Shown: positions 53,447 through 61,596 of the stretch, one piece after another | Layout of the letters: each line of letters starts with the position of its first letter | Position numbering within the stretch: the first letter of the stretch is position 1 | NCBI RefSeq assembly: GCF_007990755.1 | Contig: NZ_BJXA01000051.1 | Location: 1-64,000 of the forward strand | Source: Nocardia ninae NBRC 108245 | GTDB taxonomy: Bacteria > Actinomycetota > Actinomycetes > Mycobacteriales > Mycobacteriaceae | Length of the DNA: 64,000 nucleotides | Direction of reading: 5' to 3' | Made by a program: the position numbers and the translations under genes | The notes under the pieces: model-generated | What the model saw: the letters and a program-made list of their open reading frames with translations, nothing else | Told to the model about the DNA's origin: nothing | Databases searched by the model: none

Positions 53447-54637
53447 GTTACCGTTGACTCTACACAATCGTTATCCCGATGCAACCCTCTTCGCTCGTGT
53501 CAAGCGTATAAAGCAGCACGCCAGCAAACCCTGGTGACGGCATCGTTTTTCACCGTTCCAGCTAACTTGCAGCTGCGACTTCGGAGCGGTTTCGCGGGAC
53601 TCGGAAGTACGCGCTCGGGCGAATCCGCAGGTCTGCCCATATCCACTTCGTGGCGGTACAAACATTCTTCGAACCATTAGCTGCACCGTCGACATAGACC
53701 TCTCCATCCCCCGGCTGCATGGTGGATGACCTGCGAGTTCGTCGCGAAAAATCAAGGTAGCTAGACAACGGATGAACAGAAAGCGACCATAGGTTTGTTT
53801 ACAGCGTAATTAACACGATGCATACCCGGTAGGGCGATCCGTACACGTGCATGTGTCTTGTCAAGATCAGGAATAACCAGACACCGAAAGGCAACGAACG
53901 GAGCGTCGCGAGCGGGCCGGTTCAGCACCTCGGCCGCAACCTCGAGGCGGGGTGTGATCTTCGCCTCACTGGTCGCGGTACCTCCGGCGAAAACGGCGAA
54001 AACGACACTGCGGCAAGCATTCCCCACTTCGGACACACCGGGACAACACGCCGATCAGGACGCCAACTGGGGCTGCACAACCACCGTGTTCGGGTATCGG
54101 CCCGGAACGTGCGTCGCGGTCGTCCACAGCCTGGGAGTCGCGCACGCTCCACCGTTGTGGACAGGATCGGCACGGTCCACGCCCGCCCTGCACGCCGCCG
54201 ACCACCGCTATCGATGTCCACACCTGGGCACCACCGCGCCATCCACAGCGACGGCGTTATCTCGAGTGCTTGCCCACAGGGTTGTCCCCATCCGTCCGGC
54301 CGCTCATGCACAGGCCGCACCCAGGCGCTTAGGAGTCGATACCGCCCACATCGCTCGAGGTCGGGACGGCAACGCGCAGATGAACGGCGTTCGGCCATCC
54401 CGAAACAACACACAGCATCATCCACAGCCGCGAGCGCCCACCGCCAAACCTGGTGCACCGCAATAATGCACCCAGAACAGGGTGCGACACAGGTCGGCTC
54501 GCATCCGTACTCCTCGAGCAGCGCACAGATCTATCCACAAGGTGCGCACGCATCATCAGCTTGTGCATAAACCGCGAACTCGACTGAGCGGCAGCGGTAT
54601 CCAGCACCCGAAATGGCCGGGCGAAAACGCCGGCGGC
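53447..54637. other. Gene-poor region rich in DnaA-box-like 9-mers
   Basis: About 1.2 kb of lower-GC sequence. Short open frames on both strands have weak third-position bias and no recognised family. From 54120 onwards DnaA-box-like 9-mers recur on both strands. No IS end, att site or RNA gene was identified. Confidence 0.55.
54120..54570. promoter_or_regulatory. Cluster of DnaA-box-like sites
   Basis: Sites fitting (T/C)(T/C)(G/A/C)TCCACA: TCGTCCACA 54120 (+), CTGTCCACA 54156 (-), CCATCCACA 54239 (+), TCATCCACA 54418 (+), CTATCCACA 54531 (+). One-mismatch sites: 54214, 54270, 54282 (+) and 54562 (-). A perfect TTATCCACA lies at 54860-54868 (-) inside the next gene. Confidence 0.5.
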
Positions 54638-56053
54638 TCAGCCGACGCGCAGAATCCCGGTGATCGTGCCCTGCAACACCTGACGTCCGTGGGTGATCAA
54701 CGGTGAGGTCTGCAGCGGATCATCGACGATGGTGCCGGGCAACGGACGACTGGCGGCCACCGCGCCGGTGTCCGGATCGACCACGGTGAACGCATAACCG
54801 TCCAGCGGCGTCGTCGTGTCGAGACCGACCCTGGCCACTGTGTACAGCGCTGCGTCGGCTGTGGATAAATGGGGCACCGCCGCACTGCGCACCGTGTTCT
54901 CCCACACTGTGCGGCAACCGTTCTCGTCCACATCGACCCTGGTCATGCCGCCGGTGAACGGCGCGGACGCGGGCACCGCCGGTCCCGCACCGTCGGGCAC
55001 GGCCGGATACGGATAGCCGTAGGTGCTCGCCACGAACACCGAGCGGCCGATGCCGACCGGTGAATTCTCGCTCCCCGCACCGCCCTTCGTGAGGACCGGT
55101 TGCGAACATACGAATTGTCCGCTTCCGGAACGGAATACCAGCGCGTTGACCCGACCGTCGGCGTTGTCGACGATGGTCAGATAGTCGGCACCGGTGTCCG
55201 GCCCGAAATAGGTGGGTGTCGATCCGGTACCCCAGCTGAGCTGCCCCGGCTTTCGAGCCGGGCCGCGTTCGTACGCCGCGCGCCACAGCACCTCTGGCCG
55301 GCCCGACGAATCCGCCCGCAGTTCGTAGAGCGCATGCGTGGTCGCCACGGCGATCCGTCCGCTCGGCGCCGCCGAAATGCTGTTGGCCACCTGCTCGCCG
55401 GCGGGCAACGCCACCGTCGCCGCCGCACCGGACGGCGCGACCGTCCCGACAACACCCTTGCCGGTGGCGAACCAGATGGTGCCCGCCCAATCCGGCACCA
55501 ACCCGGTCACGTTGTCGCCCAGCGAAATCACCGCCGACAGATCGACCAGTTGTTCGCTGACCAACCGCCACTTACCCGTCGCGTCGCGGGCATGACCCAC
55601 CCGAAGCAGCCGGTTGTCTCCGTCGACGACCACGAGCCGGTCGTTGTTGTCCAGATACGCGTACACGCCACCGAGCAGACTGCCCTTGCTGAGCGGGAGC
55701 GCCGCCAGCGAATGCCCGATCGGTCCTGGCGCAGCGGGGTCGATCAGGTGCACGGTCGGCACCTGACCGACGATCGCCGTGCACAACGCGACCACCAGAT
55801 TGTCCGAGCCCTCCAGCAATGTCGGGCACGCCGAGGCGAGCGGATAGGCCGAGACCGACACGGCCCCCGCGCCGGGCCCGGCCAGCGGAGTCGCGTCCGA
55901 CGAACCCGCGTCCCCGTGCATGGTCGCGGTGCCGATCGGCCCGAGATGCGGATTGGGCGGCGCCAGCGGCCCCCATGGTGAGGTCGCCGAGGCGGGGATC
56001 GCGGGCAGCAGCGCCATCGAGCAGGCGGCGAGGAAAATCAGTGGTGCACGCAT
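54638..56053 (-). CDS. Secreted beta-propeller protein (PQQ/YncE-like repeats)
   Basis: A 471-residue exported protein. Signal peptide MRAPLIFLAACSMALLPAIPASA, then repeated short beta-strand units with GY/GD and W motifs (for example VVDGDNRLLRVGHARDATGKW, GTIWFATGKGVVGTVAP, TYFGPDTGADYLTIVDNADG) typical of a propeller fold. Two Cys pairs may form disulfides. No enzyme motif was seen; ligand or partner unknown. The ATG at 56053 directly precedes the signal peptide. It ends at 54638, next to the DnaA-box-like region, one perfect box lying inside it. Confidence 0.72.
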   Translation of the reverse strand: MRAPLIFLAACSMALLPAIPASATSPWGPLAPPNPHLGPIGTATMHGDAGSSDATPLAGPGAGAVSVSAYPLASACPTLLEGSDNLVVALCTAIVGQVPTVHLIDPAAPGPIGHSLAALPLSKGSLLGGVYAYLDNNDRLVVVDGDNRLLRVGHARDATGKWRLVSEQLVDLSAVISLGDNVTGLVPDWAGTIWFATGKGVVGTVAPSGAAATVALPAGEQVANSISAAPSGRIAVATTHALYELRADSSGRPEVLWRAAYERGPARKPGQLSWGTGSTPTYFGPDTGADYLTIVDNADGRVNALVFRSGSGQFVCSQPVLTKGGAGSENSPVGIGRSVFVASTYGYPYPAVPDGAGPAVPASAPFTGGMTRVDVDENGCRTVWENTVRSAAVPHLSTADAALYTVARVGLDTTTPLDGYAFTVVDPDTGAVAASRPLPGTIVDDPLQTSPLITHGRQVLQGTITGILRVG

Positions 56054-56205
56054 GGCAGTCTTTCGGGTCGGCAACACAGCATCCGATCGAACCGAAACGA
56101 ACGCCTTCGGCACAGTATTCGAAACGTCGGTGATCCAAATGTGGCCGGTCGCCCGGCGTCTTCGCATGCCCGAAGTGACAACGCAAGTGCGCCTACGATG
56201 GCGCC

Positions 56206-56847
56206 ATGAACGGTCTGCGTGCCCGGTTGTTGTCGACCTTGGCCGGTCAGCTCGGCAATCCACACGGATTGCTCGGCAAGGGTGTGGCGTTCATGCTCAA
56301 TCGCGGCAACAAGCGCGCCATCGCCGCCGCGGTGACGGCCGCCGCGATCACCGAGAGCGAGACCGCGGCCGACCTCGGATTCGGCGGCGGCGCCGGGCTT
56401 TCCCTGCTGCTCGACCGCGTCGGAGCCAACGGCATCGTGCATGGGATAGAGCTCTCCGCCGACATGCTCGCCCGCGCCCGCGCCGGCTATCCGCGCGAAA
56501 CCGCCGCGGGCCGACTGCGTCTCGCCGAAGGTTCGCTCACCGCGCTGCCGCTCGCCGACGACAGCCTCGACGCCGCGATCACGGTCAACACCGTCTACTT
56601 CGTGCCGGAGCTGGACGCGGTCTGCACCGAGCTCGCCCGCGTCATCCGGCCCGGCGGCAGGCTGGTCATCGGCATCGGCGACCCGGACGCCATGGCGAAG
56701 CTGCCGTTCACCCGGTACGGCTTCACGCTGCGCCCGGTCGCCGACGTCATTGCCGCGCTCGAGAAGTCGGGCTGTGTCGTCACTCATGAGCAGCTGCCGA
56801 ACCCGCCGATTCCGCATCATCTGCTGATCGCGACGAAGCCCGCGTAA
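56206..56847 (+). CDS. Class I SAM-dependent methyltransferase
   Basis: A 213-residue methyltransferase with motif I ETAADLGFGGGAGL near residue 53, acidic motif II GIELSADML and the RVIRPGGRLVIGIG strand. The GFGGG loop with three glycines is a minor variation of the usual GxGxG. It lies divergent from the propeller gene and convergent with the SDR gene. Substrate unknown. Confidence 0.85.
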   Translation: MNGLRARLLSTLAGQLGNPHGLLGKGVAFMLNRGNKRAIAAAVTAAAITESETAADLGFGGGAGLSLLLDRVGANGIVHGIELSADMLARARAGYPRETAAGRLRLAEGSLTALPLADDSLDAAITVNTVYFVPELDAVCTELARVIRPGGRLVIGIGDPDAMAKLPFTRYGFTLRPVADVIAALEKSGCVVTHEQLPNPPIPHHLLIATKPA

Positions 56848-56859
56848 TTCCGTGCCCGA

Positions 56860-57627
56860 CTACATCAACGCGCCGCCGTCGATCCGGATCTCGGTGCCGG
56901 TCATGTAGCGGCCGTCGTCCGAGGCGACCATCGCGACCACACCGGCGATGTCTTCCGGACTACCGAGCGCACCACCGTTGAGCCAGCCGGTCATCCGCGC
57001 GAACAGCTTCGGATCGAAGCCCTCCGGCTGGTCCAGAATCGATTTCGTGGTGATACCGCTGGTGATCCCCGCGGGCACGATGTTCACCGCGCGCAGGCCC
57101 TGCTTGGCGTACTCCAGCGCGATCGCGTGGGTGAACGCGTTGACGCCGCCCTTCGACGCCGCATACGCCGCGAGGTAGGGCGCGGCACTGAAGGCCGCGG
57201 TCGAGGACACGTTGACGACCACCCCGTGCCCGGAGTCGACCAGCGCGGGCAGCGCCACCTGGGTCATCAGGAAGGTGCCGGTGAGATTCACCGAGATCAC
57301 CTGATTCCAGGCGTCGAGCGGCATCTCGTGGGTGCGGGCCGGGCGCAGGATGCCCGCGGCGTTCACCAGCACGTCGAGTCCGCCGAGGAACTCGAGCGCC
57401 GTCGCGGTCGCGGTACCGACCGACGCCGGGTCCGCGATGTTCACCGTGACCGTTCGCAATCGGTCGGCGGCGTCGCCCGCCTTCTCCGCCGTGGCCGCCA
57501 GCCCCGGCTCATCGATGTCGGCGGCGACCAGCTGGGCCCCCTCGTCCAACAACCGCAGGGCGACGCCCTGTCCGATGCCGGAGCCTGCTCCCGTCACCAC
57601 CACGCGGCGGCCGTCATATCTGCGCAT
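56860..57627 (-). CDS. Short-chain dehydrogenase/reductase
   Basis: A 255-residue SDR: VVVTGAGSGIGQG, NAAG, and SSTAAFSAAPYLAAYAASKGG (catalytic S-Y-K). MTGTEIRIDGGALM ends the protein. The gene is divergent from a flavin oxidoreductase gene, and each start has a KstR-like AAC-N2-GTT palindrome close by, so they are probably controlled together by a TetR-family repressor of lipid or steroid catabolism (inference). Substrate unknown. Confidence 0.88.
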   Translation of the reverse strand: MRRYDGRRVVVTGAGSGIGQGVALRLLDEGAQLVAADIDEPGLAATAEKAGDAADRLRTVTVNIADPASVGTATATALEFLGGLDVLVNAAGILRPARTHEMPLDAWNQVISVNLTGTFLMTQVALPALVDSGHGVVVNVSSTAAFSAAPYLAAYAASKGGVNAFTHAIALEYAKQGLRAVNIVPAGITSGITTKSILDQPEGFDPKLFARMTGWLNGGALGSPEDIAGVVAMVASDDGRYMTGTEIRIDGGALM

Positions 57628-57636
57628 GCCAAGAAT

Positions 57637-57650
57637 TAGAACAGGTTCTC
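57637..57650. promoter_or_regulatory. KstR-like operator upstream of the SDR gene
   Basis: TAGAACAGGTTCTC contains perfect AGAAC/GTTCT arms around AG and fits 13 of 14 positions of the degenerate KstR pattern TNNAACNNGTTNNA. It ends 10 bases before the minus-strand ATG. Confidence 0.5.
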
Positions 57651-57697
57651 ATTGTGAGTCAAGACACTTCCGCGGTCTCGTTTCGCCGACGCCGAAC

Positions 57698-57711
57698 TGG
57701 AACACGTTCTA
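57698..57711. promoter_or_regulatory. KstR-like operator upstream of the flavin oxidoreductase gene
   Basis: TGGAACACGTTCTA matches the KstR pattern TNNAACNNGTTNNA at every defined position and ends 10 bases before the plus-strand ATG at 57722. Confidence 0.55.
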
Positions 57712-57721
57712 GTCTGAGCGG

Positions 57722-58900
57722 ATGTCGCACGACGCGTTCCAACCGGCCATGCTCGGGCCGGTCCAGTTGCGCAACCGGATCATCAAGGCCGCGACCTTCG
57801 AGGGACGCACGCCCGACGCCTTGGTCACCGCCGAGCTCATCGACTTCCATCGCGCGGTCGCCGCGGGCGGTGCCGGCCTGACCACGGTTGCCTACTGCGC
57901 GGTCGCGCCCGAGGGCAGAACCGACCGGCACCAGATCTGGATGCGGCCCGAGGCGGTGCCCGGGTTACGACGGCTCACCGACGCGGTGCACAGCGCGGGC
58001 GGCGCGGTATCGGCGCAATTGGGCCATGCCGGCCCCGTGGCGAACGCCGCCTCCAATCGCGCGCCCGCCCTCGCGCCGAGCAAGCAGTTCAGTCCGATCA
58101 GCCTGCGACTCACCCACGCGGCTACCTCGGCCGACATCCGGCGGATCATCGCCGCCCACGCCCGCGCCGCCCGGCTCGCGGTGGACGCCGGATTCGACGC
58201 CGTGGAACTGCATTTCGGGCACAACTATCTGATCAGCTCGTTCCTCAGCCCGGCCTTGAACAAGCGCTCGGACGAGTTCGGCGGCACCCTGGTCCACCGC
58301 GCCGAGCTGGCCAGGCAGACCGCGGACGCGGTGCGGCAGGAGGTCGGCGACGAGATCGCGGTACTCGCAAAGTTCAATATGGACGACGGCGTACGCGGCG
58401 GCTTCGGCGGCGACGAAAGCCTGTCCGTCGCACGGTGGCTCGCGCGCGACGGCAACCTCGACGCGCTCGAGCTCACCGTCGGCAGTTCGCTGCGCAATCC
58501 GATGTATCTGTTCCGCGGCGACGTGCCGCTGCGCGAGTTCGCCGACCAGTTCCCGCCGCCGCAGCGCTGGGGTATTCGCTTCGCGGGCCGCCGATTTCTG
58601 CGCACCTATCCGTACCAGGAGGCCTACCTGCTCGAGCAGGCGCTGCGCTTCCGAGCGGAACTGGACCTGCCGCTGGTGTTGCTCGGCGGCATCGCCTCGC
58701 GCGGTGCCATCGAGACCGCGATGTCGCATGGCTTCGAGTTCGTCGCCATGGCTCGCGCGCTCCTGCACGATCCGGGGTTGGTCAACCGCCTGCGCGCCGA
58801 CGCGGCCGGCGTGTCCGGGTGTACCCATTGCAATCGCTGTATGCCGACCATCTATCGGGGCACGCATTGTGTGCTGACTTCGCCGGTGTCGGCGATCTAG
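57722..58900 (+). CDS. NADH:flavin oxidoreductase (old yellow enzyme family) with C-terminal Cys cluster
   Basis: A 392-residue FMN-binding TIM barrel: LGPVQLRNRIIKAATFEG at the start, GLTTVAYCAV, HFGHNYLISSFLSPALNKRSDEFGG with catalytic His-Asn, and GGIASRGAIETAM at the end. The C-terminus holds C367-x2-C370-x2-C373-x9-C383, like the iron-sulfur ligands of 2,4-dienoyl-CoA reductases, but the protein stops there, without their FAD/NAD domain. It is divergent from an SDR gene and has a KstR-like operator before its start, suggesting a role in enone or dienoyl reduction in lipid catabolism. Confidence 0.88.
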   Translation: MSHDAFQPAMLGPVQLRNRIIKAATFEGRTPDALVTAELIDFHRAVAAGGAGLTTVAYCAVAPEGRTDRHQIWMRPEAVPGLRRLTDAVHSAGGAVSAQLGHAGPVANAASNRAPALAPSKQFSPISLRLTHAATSADIRRIIAAHARAARLAVDAGFDAVELHFGHNYLISSFLSPALNKRSDEFGGTLVHRAELARQTADAVRQEVGDEIAVLAKFNMDDGVRGGFGGDESLSVARWLARDGNLDALELTVGSSLRNPMYLFRGDVPLREFADQFPPPQRWGIRFAGRRFLRTYPYQEAYLLEQALRFRAELDLPLVLLGGIASRGAIETAMSHGFEFVAMARALLHDPGLVNRLRADAAGVSGCTHCNRCMPTIYRGTHCVLTSPVSAI

Positions 58901-58912
58901 CCCGAGACAGCG

Positions 58913-58947
58913 AGAAGGCCCGGTCCTGATGGACCGGGCCTTCTTTC
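58913..58947 (+). terminator. Terminator after the flavin oxidoreductase gene
   Basis: AGAAGGCCCGGTCC pairs with GGACCGGGCCTTCT around TGAT, then TTC. 12 bases after the stop. Confidence 0.85.
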
Positions 58948-59044
58948 GGCGGGTCGAACCACAACGGTCGGCGATGTGGTTCACGACGTCAGGTCGACAT
59001 TGATCAGCCCGACGCCGATTTCGCCATTCTCACCGGTGCAGCAA

Positions 59045-60454
59045 TCAGACGGGCTTGGCCGCGGAGGCAGTCAGCTCCGGACCGACGATCGACACCCATT
59101 CGTTCATCTCCGGAGAATCGTCCTTCGCGATTGCCGCGACATCCTGCCTATTGCAGCCGTTGCCGACGGGAACACCGTCGAAACGCTCCTGCAGCCACTG
59201 ATATGTGCCCGGCACCGACAAGAATGCCTGCGAGTAGGCCTCGCCGATTTGGATGCGCCGGTAGGTGATCTGCCCGTCGTTCTGGCAGTAGGTATCCACC
59301 AGTCGGTCGGTCGCGTAGGCGGGCATAATCCAGTCACCCATCGACTGGAAGATATATGTCGGCCGGTCCGGCGTCGCATTTCCCATCTTCACCTGATCCA
59401 GCACCTTGCTCGGGAGCGGCTCACGCGTCACGTCGGGTGTATCGAACAGTCCCTTGATGTTCAGGTTCGGGAAACTCGAAACCGACCAGCCCTGGCACAC
59501 ATTGCTGTGCACGGTGCGCAGGCCCTGGCCCAGCGGATTCATGTGCTGATCCAGATAGGTCTGCAATTCCGGGTATTCGCGACTCAGGCCGATGATGCCC
59601 GCGAACACCGTCCCGGCGGCGGGACCATTGTTCTGATAGTCGACCAGGTCCCGCAGGTCCGCCGCGGTGGAGCCGGAGACGGTGCCGACCAGGTTGACGT
59701 CCGGTGCGTAGGTCGCGCGCTGCTCAGCGGCGTGCATCGTCGGGATGGAACCACCCGAGTCGCCCCACAGGCCGACCTTGGTGTCGCGGCCCTGATGCAG
59801 CTCCATCGGCTTGAAGTTCTCCGCGGCCCGGATGCCGTCGAGAGTGATCCGGCCCGCCAGCGGGCCCGCGGCGAAGGCGGAGAGCAGGCCTTCGTGATCG
59901 GGAATGGAGACGCCCCAACCCTTCGTGACCGCGTAAAGGGCCATCGGCAGCATGAAATTCGGGCCCATCGTGCCCGCGTAGTTCGGCGGCAGCGCCAACA
60001 GCTGGCTGGTGTACGACGGCGCGCAGTGCGCCGCGACCGCGTCCTCCGGGATCTGCACCGACACCAGATTCGTCGGCGCCTTGCCGCGCGGCTTCATCAC
60101 CGTGGTGACCGCCGCGATCGGTTCATCGCGACTGTTGTTCGACCGGTAGGACAGCTGCCACGCGTCCACGTCCGGCTGAATGATCGACTGGAACGCGGGA
60201 TGCACTTCACGCGCGGCGATGATCTCGCCCGGCTGCTTGGCCGCGACAACATCGCGCGGCGGATTGAGAAACACTTGGTCCTCGGCAGGCATTGCCGGCG
60301 GAGTCAGTGCGGGCTGAATCGGTACATAGTCATCCGACGCGCACGGGCACGCCGCGGCAAAGCCTGCGGTGGCCACTTGAATCACGACCGCGGCCCCCGC
60401 GGCCAACATCGTTGCCCGCCCATATCGGCGATGCCGTGTTTTGAACATGTTCAT
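59045..60454 (-). CDS. Secreted lipase (PF03583 LIP family)
   Basis: A 469-residue exported alpha/beta hydrolase. The signal peptide (MNMFKTRHRRYGRATMLAAG onward) ends AAA-C, followed by PCASDDYVP. The nucleophile is in GLWGDSGGSIPTMHAAE (G-D-S-G-G rather than G-Y-S-Q-G), with cysteines SNVCQGW, DTYCQND and GNGCNRQ forming likely disulfides. Family members are secretory triacylglycerol lipases. ATG at 60454 has a GAAGGA ribosome binding site. Confidence 0.85.
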   Translation of the reverse strand: MNMFKTRHRRYGRATMLAAGAAVVIQVATAGFAAACPCASDDYVPIQPALTPPAMPAEDQVFLNPPRDVVAAKQPGEIIAAREVHPAFQSIIQPDVDAWQLSYRSNNSRDEPIAAVTTVMKPRGKAPTNLVSVQIPEDAVAAHCAPSYTSQLLALPPNYAGTMGPNFMLPMALYAVTKGWGVSIPDHEGLLSAFAAGPLAGRITLDGIRAAENFKPMELHQGRDTKVGLWGDSGGSIPTMHAAEQRATYAPDVNLVGTVSGSTAADLRDLVDYQNNGPAAGTVFAGIIGLSREYPELQTYLDQHMNPLGQGLRTVHSNVCQGWSVSSFPNLNIKGLFDTPDVTREPLPSKVLDQVKMGNATPDRPTYIFQSMGDWIMPAYATDRLVDTYCQNDGQITYRRIQIGEAYSQAFLSVPGTYQWLQERFDGVPVGNGCNRQDVAAIAKDDSPEMNEWVSIVGPELTASAAKPV

Positions 60455-60816
60455 ACCTGATCCTTCAGCTGAGGGAGAGGTGCATGACAAGCCGTGACCG
60501 GAAGTCGCAGCACCAAATCCCCGACGAATGCAGGTATTTGCGAAGTGACCACTCCGGTGTGAGCCGCCGCAATCGTAGATGAACATTTGAATAATCCGGC
60601 GCGAAACGCGAGAGAGAACGCATTCAAATCACCTCTACCACCCACAACACCACTCCCCCAACCCCCAATTAACTTCCGCCCGATACCTTTTCCGCACCTA
60701 TCCGGCCCGAAATGTCCGATGTGAAAACACGTCACCGGCCAAAGAGAACAGTCACGTACACAATCCGAAATAACCGAAAATAACGCCCACTGGGCGGATT
60801 TCACGTCGGACAAACC

Positions 60817-60852
60817 TGTGGATATCAGCAGTTGTCCACAGCTTGTGGATAT
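60817..60852. promoter_or_regulatory. Three DnaA-box-like sites
   Basis: TTGTCCACA at 60832-60840 (+, perfect for the actinobacterial box), flanked by two copies of TGTGGATAT at 60817 and 60844 (-, one mismatch). Spacing is 15 and 12 bases. Confidence 0.5.
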
Positions 60853-61179
60853 ACCTCCACACCCTGAGCCCTCGCATCCCCGAGAACCCCACTCCACCAA
60901 CCCGAGTCACCAGGACCCCCACCGATCCCGGTGCCCGGAAACGAAACACGGCAGCCACTGAAGTCTCGTTCACCCGCGAACACACCCGACGGACACGACG
61001 ATCATGGAAGTCACAAACAGCCGCGAAGGCGGTACACCTCACACCACACGCAGCAGCCGGGAACTCGAGCACTCCAAGGCAACGTCCGCGCCCCACAGAT
61101 CGCGCTCGTTCACCAGCAACGCCCGCCGCCCCACACACGCAACCCACGCGCGGGGCAACCATCGACCTGGGGAGTTCGG

Positions 61180-61223
61180 GGGGCGAAGCCCCGCCGAGCG
61201 GGGCATGGGGGCTGCGCCCCCAT
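61180..61223. repeat. Row of short GC-rich hairpins
   Basis: GGGGC-GAA-GCCCC (61180-61192), GCCCCGC-CGA-GCGGGGC (61188-61204) and ATGGGGGC-TGC-GCCCCCAT (61205-61223). The first two share GCCCC and cannot form together. Confidence 0.7.
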
Positions 61224-61237
61224 ATAACACTGAACGA

Positions 61238-61273
61238 AACGAGAAAAGCTCGCGCTCTTTGCGAGCACGAGCT
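61238..61273 (-). terminator. Intrinsic terminator of tRNA-Leu
   Basis: On the minus strand AGCTCGTGCTC pairs with GAGCGCGAGCT (one wobble) across 5 bases, followed by TTTTCTCGTTTCG, 14 bases past the tRNA 3' end. Confidence 0.85.
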
Positions 61274-61286
61274 TCCCCGAGTGAAG

Positions 61287-61369
61287 TGGGCGAAGGGGGA
61301 CTTGAACCCCCACGTCCCGAAGGACACTGGCACCTGAAGCCAGCGCGTCTGCCATTCCGCCACTCGCCC
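61287..61369 (-). tRNA. tRNA-Leu (anticodon CAG)
   Basis: Minus-strand cloverleaf of 83 bases without encoded CCA: acceptor GGGCGAG pairs with TTCGCCC, anticodon stem CTGGC/GCCAG encloses loop TTCAGGT (CAG), a long variable arm with TGTCCTTCGGGACG typical of class II tRNAs, and TTCAAGT in the T loop. The leucine tRNA beside fhaA matches leuT in M. tuberculosis. Confidence 0.93.
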
Positions 61370-61596
61370 GAGCGACTCGGAGACAGTATCACGCAGTCCG
61401 CGTCGACACGAAATCGGCTGTGTGGGGCCGTGACGCGGGGGCTGGACAAGCGCGGGAACCCGCTGATCGTGCCAAGAGTTACAGGTGTGGACGATCGTGG
61501 ATATCATGCAATGAACGTGCTCGATGGGCGACACGCCATATGCGTGTGTCGTTGTTACGTATCAGCAGAAGAGACGCTCACCGAAGGGAGGCCGGA

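Larger units (their letters stand above)
60455..61286. other. Intergenic region with DnaA-like boxes and hairpins
   Basis: 832 bases, no gene recognised. It contains three DnaA-box-like 9-mers (60817-60852), a row of GC-rich hairpins (61180-61223) and the terminator of tRNA-Leu. Open frames on both strands lack ribosome binding sites. Confidence 0.55.

Noticed and set aside
53562-53768. Small basic minus-strand open frame that could be a DNA-binding protein
   Set aside because: Short, weak codon bias, no recognisable helix-turn-helix and no ribosome binding site.
53761-54036. 91-codon minus-strand open frame in the gene-poor region
   Set aside because: Third codon positions are far less GC-biased than in neighbouring genes, no ribosome binding site or family was recognised.
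54120-54570. oriC itself
   Set aside because: No dnaA, dnaN or rpmH adjacent and no clear AT-rich unwinding element seen; kept only as a box cluster.
60587-61286. Hidden mobile element near tRNA-Leu
   Set aside because: No direct repeat of the tRNA 3' end, integrase or transposase fragment was seen.
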